Positions 45,771-56,956 of a stretch of 64,000 nt of DNA are shown here, in pieces (the first letter of the stretch is position 1; each line of letters begins with the position of its first letter). The stretch is taken from assembly GCA_037952775.1 (NCBI GenBank), contig JBANAY010000003.1:7378001-7442000 (forward strand), in the 5' to 3' direction. The notes under the pieces are model-generated. The model saw only the letters and a program-made list of their open reading frames with translations. It was not told the DNA's origin and searched no databases. Origin of the DNA: Clonostachys chloroleuca (taxonomy: Eukaryota > Ascomycota > Sordariomycetes > Hypocreales > Bionectriaceae). The translations under genes were made by a program, and so were the position numbers.

Positions 45771-47996
45771 ATGGATCGTGCGCCTCGTCGCCGCAATGGC
45801 CGCCTTCAGGCTTGCGACCCGTGCCGACGCCGGAAGATGGCGTGTGACCACACACAGCCAACATGCAGCAGATGTGAGAAACGAGGCCAGGCTGCTGCGT
45901 GCATCTATACAGTAACGACCGAACCACCCTTCAAAAACAGCAACTTGCGTCCCGGGCGTTCAAGTTCACAACGGAGCCTTCCTGTACCTGCCACTACCCC
46001 GTCTTCTATCCTAGATCCTTCTCCCACAGTACCATCACTGGCCTCAGCGAGAGCCCAGAGTCAGAGTTCAGCCTCACTCACTCGCTCATTTGGTAACGGA
46101 TATTTGGGTTTCACCAGTCACTCAGCAGTGTTTGATGAGACTCGTCAGAGACTCAGTCACCTTCATGGCACCCCATCAACCATACCATCCGGTGATGCAC
46201 AAGACTCGCCACAGGGAGGAGGGCTAACTTGGACGTTATCATCATCAGCCATGCAAGTATGCCAGTCCATTATACGAGCCCTTCCAGATCTCTCAAAGGT
46301 CAAAATTTCCCCAGCCAGCTTTTCTGCCAGTTTTACCAATGGATGGGTGCGCGTCGCTGCGACCAGGTTTCTCAAAACTTTGCAGGCCAAGATTTCGACC
46401 TGTCCATCAGACGAAGAAATACTGGAGATATCCAGGATGATACACGAAAACACTATGAAACCGATTTCAGACGATCTCTCAGACCCCAACGAATGGATCC
46501 AGCAATTCAATGGGCCTAACCTACGGTGGGAGTCTATCGCGGTGCTTTTCACATTCCCTGAACTCTTTGCCGCCAACGGCCATACTGTCGAAAACGACCC
46601 TGAGAAGATGTGGTCTCAACTATCCTTCAAGCAAGTCGTTTTGGAATGTATCGACCAATGTGTGAATCTTGCCATGTATCAAACGGGAGGAAACCTCCTC
46701 CTATTATGGTTATGCTATCGACGGACCTTTTTGGAATCTATCACCCTCGGCGATGCTGGTAAGGTCGACATTGAACCACTGTCAATTGTTTCCAAAGCTA
46801 ACGTGGAATAATCGCAGGCTTACACTGCCTCCGCTCTCACGCGGATTGCGTGTCCATCTCACTGTTCCTCGGACTCCACGTTGAACAACCTACACCGCAC
46901 TACAAGCCGACATTCTGCTCACAGTTGAAACGGCTGCTGCTTCATCGTGTGTTCGTAATCGATAAAGTAATCTCGTCCTTCCAAGGCCGCCCTCCCCTAC
47001 TGAGCGGTCGATATATAATGACGCCTTTGCCACTTGACATCTCTGACAGGCATTTCTTTTCTGAAAAGGGCGATCTGGATGCTGCTGTCCAATCATTAGA
47101 TGAAAACGGCTGGAACACTAATGGAGAGGTTGGGTCTATTACAATTACTCGTGCACGAGCAGAATTGGGATACAATAGGGAGAAAATCCTTGAAATCGCG
47201 CTGGGAAATGGGCGGGATGTGAATATCGATACCTTGCTGTGAGTGGGAAGACACATGGTCTACCTATTTTTACGCCGCTAAAGAGAATTGCCAGGAATAT
47301 CAAGGCGCACGATCTAGCCGTGCTATCGAGCTTTCCTTCGGCTCTTCTATACAACCCAAAGGACATTGACAATGCCAACTTTGATGTGGATGTTGTCTAT
47401 GGTAAGATTCTGGTACGGGTGGAGCACTTGCAAAATATGTTCTTCATCGAACGCCTCTTGCTTCGTTATAGTTATCCCGACGAAGGCGACCTATTAGTAG
47501 TCAGCTATGATATGGTGACCACCACTCTAGGTATTTGGATTCACAAGGATAAATTCGCAGGCATCCGGAGAGACTTCGAGTGGCTGGTAAGTCTCTATTC
47601 ACTGCATTCGAATGCCCTACTGACTATTACAAGGTCATGGCGTATGCTGCACCAGGCGGAGGGATCCTCTGCATGGAACTTCTCAAACCGACATTCTCCG
47701 GGTCGCACCCGAAGAATCCAAAGATCACACGATCAAGCATCATCCAGCAGCTGAGCCTACTTGTTGGTTTTCTCGACTGGGTAGGCCCTGACGCACCCAA
47801 CAGGGACCTCTGTTCCAACAGCAGCAATGTGATTCAACACGTGTTGGATCTAACGCTCAACAATTTCGGGACACCAACAAATAATGATTCTATTGATGTC
47901 CTGGGGCAGTTTGACTCGACTCAGATGAACTTCAATTTTGACCTGCTAGACACATTTGATTGGCTCCGGACAGATGAGTTTACGGGCGACCAATAA
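45771..47996 (+). CDS. Zn(II)2Cys6 transcription factor
   Basis: Regulator of 690 residues. Exons 45771-46758, 46818-47238, 47286-47586 and 47634-47996; introns 47-59 nt keep phase. The N-terminus MDRAPRRRNGRLQACDPCRRRKM contains the binuclear cluster C-x2-C-x6-C (ACDPCRRRKMACDH) followed by PTCSRCEKRG and a last Cys (AACIY). A Ser/Pro-rich linker follows, then a region with IHENTMKPI, WESIAVLFTF, ECIDQCVNLA and LLLLWLCYRRT typical of fungal regulators with a degenerate middle homology region, and ISLFLGLHVEQPTP. The third acceptor (AAAGAG at 47280-47285) is the least certain junction but is the only one that holds phase. The ATG at 45771 is the first in frame. Targets unknown. Confidence 0.88.
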
Positions 47997-48380
47997 CCTA
48001 TCCCTACCCAACTTCAAAGATTCTGATTACGACTTGGGGCAACTACAAGAAAAATAGCCTTTAATTTCTTGACCTTCGATTATGAGGGCATACATTTCAA
48101 GGAGCCAAATGAAAATAATAGCTCCTCCCCACAAGTGGCGACTGAATTTAATCCCGTGAAGCTAATCACTGGAGGATGCACAATGTGGCGCAAGGGAAAT
48201 GAGAATTGACTACATAATTTACTCCATTCTATGTAGTGTTCATATCAGCATCAGTAAATATCCGTGCAAGATCTTTCTAGAGGTCCTCCAGATCCTCCAA
48301 TAGGAGCCTCATGCCCAAATGTATCAGAATACGTTGAGTAGACGACAGGCAGACGCTTTGTAAGTCCCTTCATATGGTCA
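47997..48380. other. Intergenic region between convergent genes
   Basis: About 0.38 kb between two 3' ends; nothing supportable. Confidence 0.5.
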
Positions 48381-50078
48381 TCAAAATCTAACTCCAATTA
48401 GTGGCTCCTCGTCATCATCTGAATCATCAGTATCTGCGTCATAAATGCGCACTTCCTTCGAATAATGATTCCCGTTACGGCTGTCGTACTCTTGACCCAG
48501 GATGTGCTTCTCAAAGATCCTCTCCAGATATTGGAAGACTCCCAGGGTCACATGAAAGTCCAACAAGCTAGTAATGTGAGATTTCATCTCATCTATGAAG
48601 AAAGCATAGCCTTCATGTACCGTGTTCATGATCGTTTGATCATAGTGGCGCTCACGACACGATTGACGGTCAACAATTGTATCAAATACAACGAAGAGAC
48701 GAGGTGTATCAAAATTCTGTCCGACAAAGGAGATGAGATCGGTCCAGCTCTCCTTATTGCTCTTCCATTTGAAAATCTGACCTGCCTCGAAACGAAACCT
48801 GATTCGCCTGAAGAATTTCAAAGAGGCAGGATTCAGGGAACGGAGCATTTTGAGCGTATCAGGGAAGGGGCCTTCAAATATAAACATGTTTGTCGTGAAG
48901 AGAAATTGCGCTGCTTCCGTGTTCATTTGCTGATTAACACGTAGGAGGTCAAGAGGCAGGTCTCTGCATGTGCAATTGGGAGAGACAGCCGCATAGTTCA
49001 AAGAGCAAATGCAGTCCAATTTGGTGAATGAGCAGTCGAGGCAGCAAGCTCTTCGGTAGTTGAGAGACCTATCGTCCTTGGGATAGCTTTGATTGAATTT
49101 CCCACGTTTGATGGTGATGTCACTCCATTCTGGTTTGAAAGGACCGTTTTGCCCGAGGTTCGTGTAGCTGAGAACATGGAGACGAACCTCGTGTGGCAAT
49201 GAAAAAAAGGGAAATGAAGAGTCTTCGCCTTCTGGCTGACCAACAGTCAAGATAGCTGCAGTAGAACGGGCGAGTGAGCGGAGTTGAGCGTCTCGGTGTC
49301 TACCAAGTCTGATAGCGCAGCTCTTGAGCTGTGGAAGGGCCTGAAGCGGCTGCATAAATTTCTCGGCTGTGGCAAACTCTCCGACGTCGCAAATAAATTC
49401 CAAGTTCAGACGTCCAGGTACAAGACAGGACGCAAGACGCTGGCAAAAGTTCGTCCACTTCTCGACCGGTTTAGATCCCTCCCTGACGACAATCACACCA
49501 TCAGTCTTATTAGACACCGGTGCTTCACATGTCGAGCATTTAGTATTCGAGTTCAATTTGTGGAGAAGATCTGAGCTGTGCCCGCGATAGCATGGCCAGC
49601 TGTTCAATCGGATCAACAGATGGTTCAACGCACGCAGTGCATCATCCGAAAGCTGGTAGAGCGGTTCAAGATCCTCTGGCCGACGTGGCCGCACCACGAA
49701 TTGATTTTCGCCATAGAGAATATCTTGGATTTCTCCGTGGAGTGCTTTGTTGATGCAAAGAAGGTTCTTTGGTACTTCTGGGCATTCGCACTCGCGGGTT
49801 TCATGTGGCATGTGTAACTCTAAACCCCGCCCTCTGTTGCGAGACGCAAAATTGCAGACCAGTCCGTCATCCAGACGCGTCTCCTCGAGGTCACGGTAGA
49901 GGGTAGACCGAGTTACGGCTTTAGAGGGAGGAATGATAACGATTGGACACTCTCTGGTCAAGCCTGCAAAGAAGTAGATTCTCTTGCGGACGTGGACAGG
50001 GAGGGAAAGCAGAGAAAGAGGAGATTTTGTAGCCATGCTTGCGGAGGCAGGGCGAGCGATAGACGATTGACTAGGCAT
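48381..50078 (-). CDS. Protein with two F-box-like start motifs
   Basis: Single-exon gene of 565 residues, not matching a named family I can identify. Two similar hydrophobic blocks look like the degenerate F-box-like heads seen in many Aspergillus proteins. The first, SLLSLPVHVRKRIYFFAGL (residues about 22-40), is followed by NLLCINKALHGEIQDILYGEN. The second, FPFFSLPHEVRLHVLSYTNL, is followed by DLLRVNQQMNTEAAQFLFTTN. In both, 'LP..vR..iy' precedes 'LL.vN...h.e....ly..n', a pattern usually found once. Between them is a zinc-ribbon-like CSTCEAP, and a cluster CCLDC...DCICS...CTC lies after the second head. The C-terminus is acidic (DADTDDSDDDEEP). The function is unknown; a tandem duplication within the gene is likely. 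Start at 50078 or the ATG 14 codons in. Confidence 0.7.
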   Translation of the reverse strand: MPSQSSIARPASASMATKSPLSLLSLPVHVRKRIYFFAGLTRECPIVIIPPSKAVTRSTLYRDLEETRLDDGLVCNFASRNRGRGLELHMPHETRECECPEVPKNLLCINKALHGEIQDILYGENQFVVRPRRPEDLEPLYQLSDDALRALNHLLIRLNSWPCYRGHSSDLLHKLNSNTKCSTCEAPVSNKTDGVIVVREGSKPVEKWTNFCQRLASCLVPGRLNLEFICDVGEFATAEKFMQPLQALPQLKSCAIRLGRHRDAQLRSLARSTAAILTVGQPEGEDSSFPFFSLPHEVRLHVLSYTNLGQNGPFKPEWSDITIKRGKFNQSYPKDDRSLNYRRACCLDCSFTKLDCICSLNYAAVSPNCTCRDLPLDLLRVNQQMNTEAAQFLFTTNMFIFEGPFPDTLKMLRSLNPASLKFFRRIRFRFEAGQIFKWKSNKESWTDLISFVGQNFDTPRLFVVFDTIVDRQSCRERHYDQTIMNTVHEGYAFFIDEMKSHITSLLDFHVTLGVFQYLERIFEKHILGQEYDSRNGNHYSKEVRIYDADTDDSDDDEEPLIGVRF

Positions 50079-50443
50079 GCCGCCGAAGTGAAGGCGAGCT
50101 AGAGATCAAATGGCGGGCGTGACAAGAGCTGTTCTTTCGCAAACGAGATGATGAAGCAGATGGTTAAATGGTGGCATGATTGTATTGAGAAATGCACAAA
50201 TATAGCCGAGGCAACATTACAAAGGTACGTAAACATCTGCGTAACATCAACGTACCTATCATAACAACGCGTTGATGTGAGATCTAGGGTAACGGAGCAT
50301 TTCAGTCGATGTCATGTGACGTTGCAAACTCCTAATTCAGCTGAGCTGAGTGCATTAGCTAAGCTGGTAGATATATAGGCTATTCTTTTTGCCCTGTTTC
50401 CCATCGAACCAGTCTTCCATCCACGAGGCGCTTAGCGTCCCCA
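50079..50443. other. Intergenic region, no gene seen
   Basis: About 0.37 kb between the F-box-like gene start and the tRNA; nothing else supportable. Confidence 0.5.
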
Positions 50444-50515
50444 GGTTCCGTGGTCTAACGGTCATGACTACAGGTTCTGATCCTGTCAGCGAGGGTTCGA
50501 CTCCCTCCGGGACCT
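50444..50515 (+). tRNA. tRNA-Gln (anticodon CUG)
   Basis: A 72-base cloverleaf folds by eye. The acceptor arms GGTTCCG and CGGGACC pair over seven positions with one G-T, with T as discriminator. The A box TGGTCTAACGG and the B box GGTTCGACTCC are good polymerase III promoters. The anticodon stem ACAGG/CCTGT encloses the loop TTCTGAT, giving anticodon CTG, which reads CAG (glutamine). The T stem GAGGG/CCCTC encloses TTCGACT. No intron. A run of T follows within 20 bases (TTTTTGG, then TTTTTT), serving as terminator. CCA is not encoded, as usual for nuclear tRNA genes. Confidence 0.95.
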
Positions 50516-51040
50516 ACTTTTTGGAACTTTTTTCCACCATTTCAAACTCTATTATTTTTCGCAGCCCGGTAGACCATACTCTTTCTTTGTTCATTCGGAT
50601 AAAAATTGATTTGTCAACGGCGCTCTGGTCTTGATTTCTATTTAATTTCTATCAACCGCAGTAAATCTCATGGACAAACTTGGTCACCTCAACCAACATG
50701 CCAATGTTTGGCGATGGGTTTTGCACATTGATGGGTGAAGCAGGTGTTTTTTTTTTTTTTTTTTTTTTGAATAAGCTGCTAGACAATATAGACGGTGCAT
50801 CCGCAAGATCGTCTCTTCATTTTTAATCTGGCTTTTGGGAGGCGAGATTGTGAACATTTTTGGCCTATACGGAATGGCGACATGCTAGACCTACACATTC
50901 ACCGGCATCACTGCCATCAGAACACATTACGACAACAACGGGCTAAGATTTATAAAAGCCGCATAGGATCTGAGGTCCATTAGGCTCTATCTGGTATGGC
51001 TTTAGACCTGTCACCCATTCTTGTCCAAACTCGAGACAAA
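50516..51040. other. Intergenic region, no gene seen
   Basis: About 0.5 kb after the tRNA. It holds a 22-T run at 50747-50768 and the 3' flank of the glucuronoyl esterase; nothing else is supportable. Confidence 0.5.
50747..50768 (+). repeat. Poly-T tract of 22 bases
   Basis: An uninterrupted run of about 22 T. Length in the real genome may differ. Confidence 0.85.
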
Positions 51041-52234
51041 CTATGTGAGAGTTGGCACGCTCCAGTTAATGTACTTATTGACATCAGCTGACACAGCAGA
51101 TTTGTCAAGGTCCTGAGGCGCGGAGCTGCCCTTCAAGAGGAAGTAATTGATGAACTCTGTAAGCTCAGAATTCTGGCTGCTGGGGAACTGGCAGTGGTTA
51201 TGAGCTGCAGCCACGGAGACTCCCATGTTTTGCTGCTTGCCTAGAGCTTTGTAGATCAATCGGCCTGCCCTCATGCAAGCGGTAGTCGACACCGGACCGA
51301 GCCAGTCAATGACATTCTCGGGTACATAGAGCCCCCGAGGTGCGATGAGACCTGCGAGAAGGTGGTGATCATAGGGGAGTGTGTTCGTCTTGGATGTCCA
51401 CTGATTAAATCGTGTGGAAAACCATACATTCTCGCCAACAATTTGGGATGCCGTCTGTATGTTTTTGCCCAGCGCCTTTTCTGCGTCCGAAATACGCCAG
51501 CAAGCAGCACCGCCAGCTCCAGACTCCTGTGGAATCGTCAGAGCAATGCGCTTGTCCAAGGCACCGACCACAAATGCTCCCTTTCCGTTACGTGAGCATC
51601 CCGTCACGCCAAGACGCGTGGTGTCAATGCCTGTGGCCGAAGAGCCGAGCTTTTCCAGAGCATCAATGATACGAGAGACGCCCCATGCCCATGCTGTAAG
51701 GGCGCCAGCCGAGTGTCCATTGCCGTGAAGATCATAAAAGGTTCCTATCCCCCGACTTCCGCCACCATTCTGTTGCGCGAAGCCATCATTATTGAAGGCT
51801 ATGGTTGCTACGCCGGATGGGATAGGAATAGAAGAGCCACCAATGGCAATTATTGCGGGTTGGGCTGAAGATCCAGACCGCCCTGAGATGGAGGCAGTGA
51901 AGGTAGAAGACTTTCCAGATACCGACACAGTGATAGAGAGAGTATTACCGTTTAAGCTGGCAGTGAGCGAAGACGGGGCTGGAGGCAAGTCTCCAAATTC
52001 ATACTGCTGATATGCATTGAGAATTTCTTGCTGGCGGCAGCTCCATTGATCAACACTCGTTACTCGACTCCCGTCTGCGAAGACAAAGGGATCGGGAAGG
52101 TATGTGGTTGACACAGCAGGAATGTTGGAGGAAGGGGAACAGGCTTGCCTCTCAAGAAGAGGACTAACAGGAGTAGCTGGTAGGGCCGTAACGGCAACCC
52201 CAAGGAGCAGGGCTAGGGAAAGCGCGTAGATCAT
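51041..52234 (-). CDS. 4-O-methyl-glucuronoyl methylesterase, CE15 family
   Basis: Secreted carbohydrate esterase of 397 residues that cleaves ester bonds between lignin alcohols and 4-O-methyl-glucuronic acid on xylan. Intronless. The signal peptide (IYALSLALLLGVAVTALP) is followed by the catalytic domain without a carbohydrate-binding module. The nucleophile serine sits in GVTGCSRNGKGAFV (the CE15 signature G-C-S-R-x-G-K-G-A). A glutamate block follows in IPQESGAGGAACWR, and the catalytic histidine is in AAAHNHCQFP. LPYDHHLLAGLIAPRGLYV and ENVIDWLGP are further family blocks. All key residues are intact, so it should be active. It fits functionally with the feruloyl esterase at 26.5 kb. Confidence 0.95.
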   Translation of the reverse strand: MIYALSLALLLGVAVTALPATPVSPLLERQACSPSSNIPAVSTTYLPDPFVFADGSRVTSVDQWSCRQQEILNAYQQYEFGDLPPAPSSLTASLNGNTLSITVSVSGKSSTFTASISGRSGSSAQPAIIAIGGSSIPIPSGVATIAFNNDGFAQQNGGGSRGIGTFYDLHGNGHSAGALTAWAWGVSRIIDALEKLGSSATGIDTTRLGVTGCSRNGKGAFVVGALDKRIALTIPQESGAGGAACWRISDAEKALGKNIQTASQIVGENVWFSTRFNQWTSKTNTLPYDHHLLAGLIAPRGLYVPENVIDWLGPVSTTACMRAGRLIYKALGKQQNMGVSVAAAHNHCQFPSSQNSELTEFINYFLLKGSSAPQDLDKSAVSADVNKYINWSVPTLT

Positions 52235-53669
52235 GATGTTTTTGATATTTTTTTTTTTTTTGGCAAATATAATTCAAATATTTTGAGAATTTTGTACTCC
52301 GATGGTCACTAAGATATCTTGATGATGAAGTCCCCAGTCATGTTTATATAGCTAGGAACCAAGGAGCGTACAATGGACATGCTGCATGTCGAGGAGATCA
52401 GACTTGAGAGTATGACCGGATCATCTTGCTCCGACCTGAAAAGAAAAAGGAGATCCTATTCCGACTAAAGTACTTTTATCTCATGCGAGGAACTCAAATT
52501 TAAGCCTGATTCTGACTTGTTATTGGGATGTTTACGAAAGGATTCAATCTTGCAAGAGGAGGATCGTGTGTCTAGCCGGCTTTCCGTACAAGGATCCAGT
52601 TTCGAAAATGCGACTTCAGAGTCATTTGGTCGCTGAAAAGGAGGCTGATCTACCTTGCTCTCAGCTCAGGCTATTTCACAATGAATGTAGAAAAAGCCGG
52701 CCACGTATGATTTGCTTAAGCACTTTAGCCTGATGGATTAAGGTTACTTACCCCACAGAACCTTCAGCCGCTCCTTTTGCCAGAGCATGAAGTGGTATCC
52801 TAATGGGAACTTCTGATACGGATTAGGTTGCCCCATTGTCCAAATCTGGAAGATTTTGAATCGCCTCCCTTCAACTGCCGACGAGAGCCGAGAACACGAG
52901 CTTTCATATTTGCTCTGGAATTTTATCTAGGCTAAGATGGGTTGTGACACAGGAATCACCCAGCAAATCATATAACACGTTGAGTAAAATCAACTAGGCT
53001 ATGAAGATCTCAGGCAATGCGGTCTAGTGGTCAACGACACATGACCATCTGCACTGCTCTTTATAATCATTTCATTACCCGAGAAACATATTTATTCAAG
53101 GGAGGTCTGACTGCCTGGCAATTCTTCAATTGCGCTTTGTCATCGTCGCCTTTTCCTGCCTAAATTGTCAAGCGCTTACATTTCTAGAACCATAAATAGA
53201 TTCGCGCGAAGCATGTTATATTGCAATTTAGATAAGCTTCCAAGCGCACAAAGCCCCTTCAATTAATAATGTGTCTTTTAATGACTGGCTGCACATAACG
53301 TGTTTAATTACCCAGCGGTCGTCCACCACTTAAGGTTGATTGTCCTAGGGCCACTACATATCGATCACAAGCAGGAGCGTTGAATGGATTCAGAGTAAAG
53401 TTATTCCACTTCAATTGAATTATTTGCTGCATGTAGGACTCTTGGAAAAGTCTGTATCAGACTCTTATTGGACCTACCTCCTTTCATCGCGTTGGTCTAG
53501 TGATACAACTAGCATGGGGTCAAGTGGGTTTAGTCAGCTTGCCCAACCATGCTTTTTGGACTAAGGGGGCCATTGCCTTCATTTTGTTTTATTTTCTCCT
53601 CTGCATTGTTCTCTCCATAAATTGTAGCTGAATAACCATCTCACGGGTCACACAAACTACACGCAAAAG
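52235..53669. other. Intergenic region, no gene seen
   Basis: About 1.4 kb between the glucuronoyl esterase (minus) and the acyltransferase (plus). A poly-T run lies just before the esterase start (about 52248-52261). Two stretches resembling only the 5' half of tRNA genes (53025-53050 and 53487-53510) are discussed under findings. Confidence 0.5.
52343..52350 (-). promoter_or_regulatory. TATA box of the glucuronoyl esterase gene
   Basis: TATATAAA on the minus strand, 109 bases before the ATG at 52234. Motif and spacing only. Confidence 0.4.
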
Positions 53670-55228
53670 ATGTCTTCATATGTTTGGCAACTCCTTGGGT
53701 ACCCTCCTCCGCGGACCCCGCCAAATCTGGTTGCAACGGATGAGGTGGTTCCCCTGCACCCATTCGATGATACCAAAACCTTGAGTGAATATACCCTTGT
53801 CTGGACCTTCCGTTTCGATGAAGTCCTCGACGCAGATAAGCTTGGCCAGTCTTTATCGCAGCTCTTCCAGATGGAAGGCTGGCGTAAACTCGGTGGGAGA
53901 CTTCGTAAAGGAGTACGAAACTCACCATGCCTGAAACATAAATCCGGCATTAACGCTGACACAGCTCCTAGCCTAATGGGAAGACAGAGGTCCATATCCC
54001 TACTCCCTTCACCGATGCTCGCCCTTCTCTCCTTTATTCCAAAGAGAGCTACCAAATGCGCATGTGTGATCACCCTGAAGCTTCCAAGCTTCCCGAGGCG
54101 TCAAACGAACCCAAGACGTTTCCCAGCCCGCGGAATTATTCATCACTGGCGTTAGGACCAGACACCCCGAGGACGTTTGAGGATTTCATTTGTTCTGATC
54201 ATCCTCAATTTGCTCTCCATGTGGTAACTTTCGAGGATGGCACGTTGGTCTCGGTGAATTTTAGCCATATGACTTCTGACTTGGGTGGCTTCGTAGCCGT
54301 TATTGATGCCTGGAAGCTCGTGCTTGCCGGAAGGCCAGAAGCCGTGCCAAAATTCGAAGGGTTCAGAGATGACCCAATGGCCCCCTTGTATACCGGAGAA
54401 CCTACTGAGAAAATTCGTCACGGTCTGCCGCACCTAACGGGTTTTGGATTGATAAGTTGGGCCATGAGGCAGATGTTGGAGTTCAAGTTCTATCCTGCAG
54501 AGTCTCGGACTCTTTGCATCCCTGCCAAGATAGCAGATGCACTCCTAAAAGAAGCCAAGGACCAGGCTGCATCCGAAGGGACCGATAGCCAGGGGAAGCC
54601 AATGTTTGTCTCGGAGCACGACGTGATCATTGCATTGATCAATCGCTTCATTGCCGAGGGCTTTCCCTCTGGATCTCAGCGCAATATTGTCACATTGATG
54701 GCGGTAGATCCTCGACCGAGGGCCAAATCTGTGTTCCGCGATGATGCCGCGTATGTCCAGAATGCTGCTTTAGGCGCCTTCGTCCAATGTTCGGCTCCGG
54801 AAGCTTTGACGTTGCCTACCGGAAAACTGGCTCTCAGGTCTCGTGAAGCGCTCTCCACGCAATCCACAGAAGGGCAATTCAATGCACTGCTATGGATGGC
54901 ACATGATCATGTTAAAAAGACTGGCAATTCACCGCTGTTTGGAGATTCCTCTATGGCCTTTGTTGTGGTTTCAAACTGGAGCAAGGCGGCCTTGATGGAT
55001 AAGATGGACTTCTCTCCTGCTATCGTCAAACAAGCCGAAAACGAAAGACCAGGAAGAACGCCTGGTCGCCCGGTGTACTATCAATCGCAGAGTATTGATG
55101 AGGGTTCATTTTCAACATCAATTGTTGTGATTATGGGAAGAGATCTGGATAGGAATTTGTGGCTATTTGGAGACTTTCAATCGCATGTTTGGAATAAGTT
55201 CACGGAATATCTGCGAACATATCTTTAG
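53670..55228 (+). CDS. BAHD-type acyltransferase
   Basis: Probable CoA-dependent acyltransferase (transferase family PF02458-like, as in trichothecene 3-O-acetyltransferase), 499 residues. Exons 53670-53912 and 53972-55228, intron GTACGA...CCTAG (59 nt). Splicing at CTCCTAG joins GGRLRKG to PNGKTEVHIPTPFTDARPS, the usual early family block; reading straight through would give a false 161-residue protein. The catalytic HxxxD is visible in NFSHMTSDLGGF, after FALHVVTFEDGTLVS. The late region GNSPLFGDSSMAFVVVSNWSKA and VVIMGRDLDRNLWLFGDF corresponds to the second half of the fold, where the usual DFGWG is not clearly present. The acyl acceptor is unknown; no polyketide or terpene gene is near. 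Confidence 0.88.
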
Positions 55229-55878
55229 ATTCTTATCCAATATTTACATAGAAACTGGTTATTGCGGTAGATCGCTAGAACACAACGATAGACTTTCTGT
55301 TACCTCCAGTCTTGTTAATATGGTCTTATCATTATAAATATCTAGATTAAGAAGAAACAAGTTGACTCTGTAGTAATCAAGAAAATACATCAAAGAAAGA
55401 GTTTAATTCGGGTATCGTAGCTGTCTCGATGGGATTTACAGCTCAAGGACTATCAATGATGGCATTAAGTACGGCAGCGCTGAGGAGGAGACATACGAGG
55501 CTCATCTGCAGCCTGTGATGTATCATTTTAGTTCAAATCTCAAGTGTACTTCTGGTCTCTTGATGCCACGACATGTAAGTTTAAGCGATGAATTTATGAG
55601 AAACGCTGTGTGTGTTGTGATTTAAAATACTTAATTATTCGTAGCTGTCCTAATCAGTACATACTATCAATACTATGACTAAAGAAACATGCATGACTTG
55701 GACCTATAGGCCCGCTTGAAGGGTTTGCTACAGAACGAATGAAGGCGTGACCCAACCTAAGCCTCATTGTTACAACTGACTCCCTGTTACAACAACACGT
55801 TAAGTAGGAGCAGAACTAGATACAGAGAATCATACCAAAACCCAGCGACACTACCTATCGCAAGCGCACACCTGCACT
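55229..55878. other. Intergenic region between convergent genes
   Basis: About 0.65 kb between two 3' ends; nothing supportable. Confidence 0.5.
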
Positions 55879-56956
55879 TCACTGATGAGTGCTCGGCAGT
55901 TCGGATCGAGTAGGGCTTTGATAACGCGGTGGAACCTGCGCAGCAGAGGGAGCGGGAGCTACTCCTGGCCCATATGGAGAATGGCCTTGAAAAACAGGCG
56001 TCGTAGAAGACGTAGGTGAGATGGGGGACATTTGGGAGTTGTAGTGGTAGGCATCAGCTGGCATTTTGTCACCTTGTGGCGGAAAGTACGATGTCCTTTC
56101 GGCGACTGGGTGAGCCATTTCGGGAGGAGGGTTTCCAACTGGGAGGACCGCCGTTGGCTGGCTGCGGTTCTTCTTGCGCCTAAGCCTGAGAATCCAGACA
56201 AGTAGGCCGATTATAACAATCCCTGCTACGCCTCCAATAATAGGTCCAGCTATCCATGCAAGGTTTTGAGGTTCTGGTGTAGGTGGAGGAGGAGGTGAAC
56301 TGGTTTCAGCTTGTTTAGCGTCGGTTGTTGTCATTGCAGCTGATGTCGACTCGGGAAGGGTCGACGTGGAGCTGGGACCAGCTGTTGTCTTCATGAAGAT
56401 TAACTGAGTGTTGGTATCAGACCCGCATCCGTAGAATCGATATGGGGACGGGTCGCCCAAGCTTCGATAGATGTTGTCATATCCGCAAATAGTTCTAGTA
56501 GACGATGTGCTAGAGACAATCAATCAATTCCAATGTCCTGCACAAAACTCGCTTCCCTGATCAAGTAGTAGCATACCATGTGAGATTTGTTTTGGGACCA
56601 ACTACAACGCTCGAGTTTCTGCAATCAGTCATCACTGGAAGAGGAGGTTCCGGCGATGTCAGTTGGCATCGAGCATAGGTACCGGAAAAGCTGATGGAGG
56701 CGCTGCTCGGGCAGCTGACAGGAACGTCTCGAAGGCTAGTTAGCTTGAAGAAGAGTGCAAGAAGGAACGAGCGGGCAGACTTACAGGTCCCTTCATTCAA
56801 AAGGTACCCATAAATGTCTCCTGCTTTTGTTTGTCGTGGCAGGAGATTCATTTGAGTGATTGTTGGCTGGTCAGCTCCTGCTGCAATAAGAAGGCCGGCA
56901 AGAAAGACAAGCCTTGCGACTCTTGAGGTCGTGGCACATGTTGGAAAAACACGCAT
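55879..56956 (-). CDS. Single-pass surface protein with mucin-like linker and Pro-rich tail
   Basis: Type I membrane protein of 317 residues, family unknown. Exons 56785-56956, 56577-56727 and 55879-56509; introns 57 and 67 nt keep phase. The start at 56956 is the ATG that opens a clear signal peptide (SRVARLVFLAGLLIAAGA); the open frame runs further upstream to 57127 without a signal. The extracellular part has cysteines in VPVSCPSS, YARCQL, TDCRNSS, NLTCTSS, RTICGYD and YGCGSD. A Ser/Thr/Pro-rich linker (SSPPPPPTPEP) follows, then the transmembrane helix LAWIAGPIIGGVAGIVIIGLLVWIL and a basic stop-transfer RLRRKKN. The cytosolic tail is Pro/Ser/Tyr-rich. The layout resembles wall-stress sensors (Wsc/Mid2 type), but I see no WSC domain, so that is only an analogy. 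Confidence 0.78.

Noticed and set aside
53670..54155. 161-residue unspliced protein at the start of the acyltransferase
   Set aside because: It arises from reading through a clear 59-nt intron; splicing restores the family sequence and leads to the HxxxD domain.
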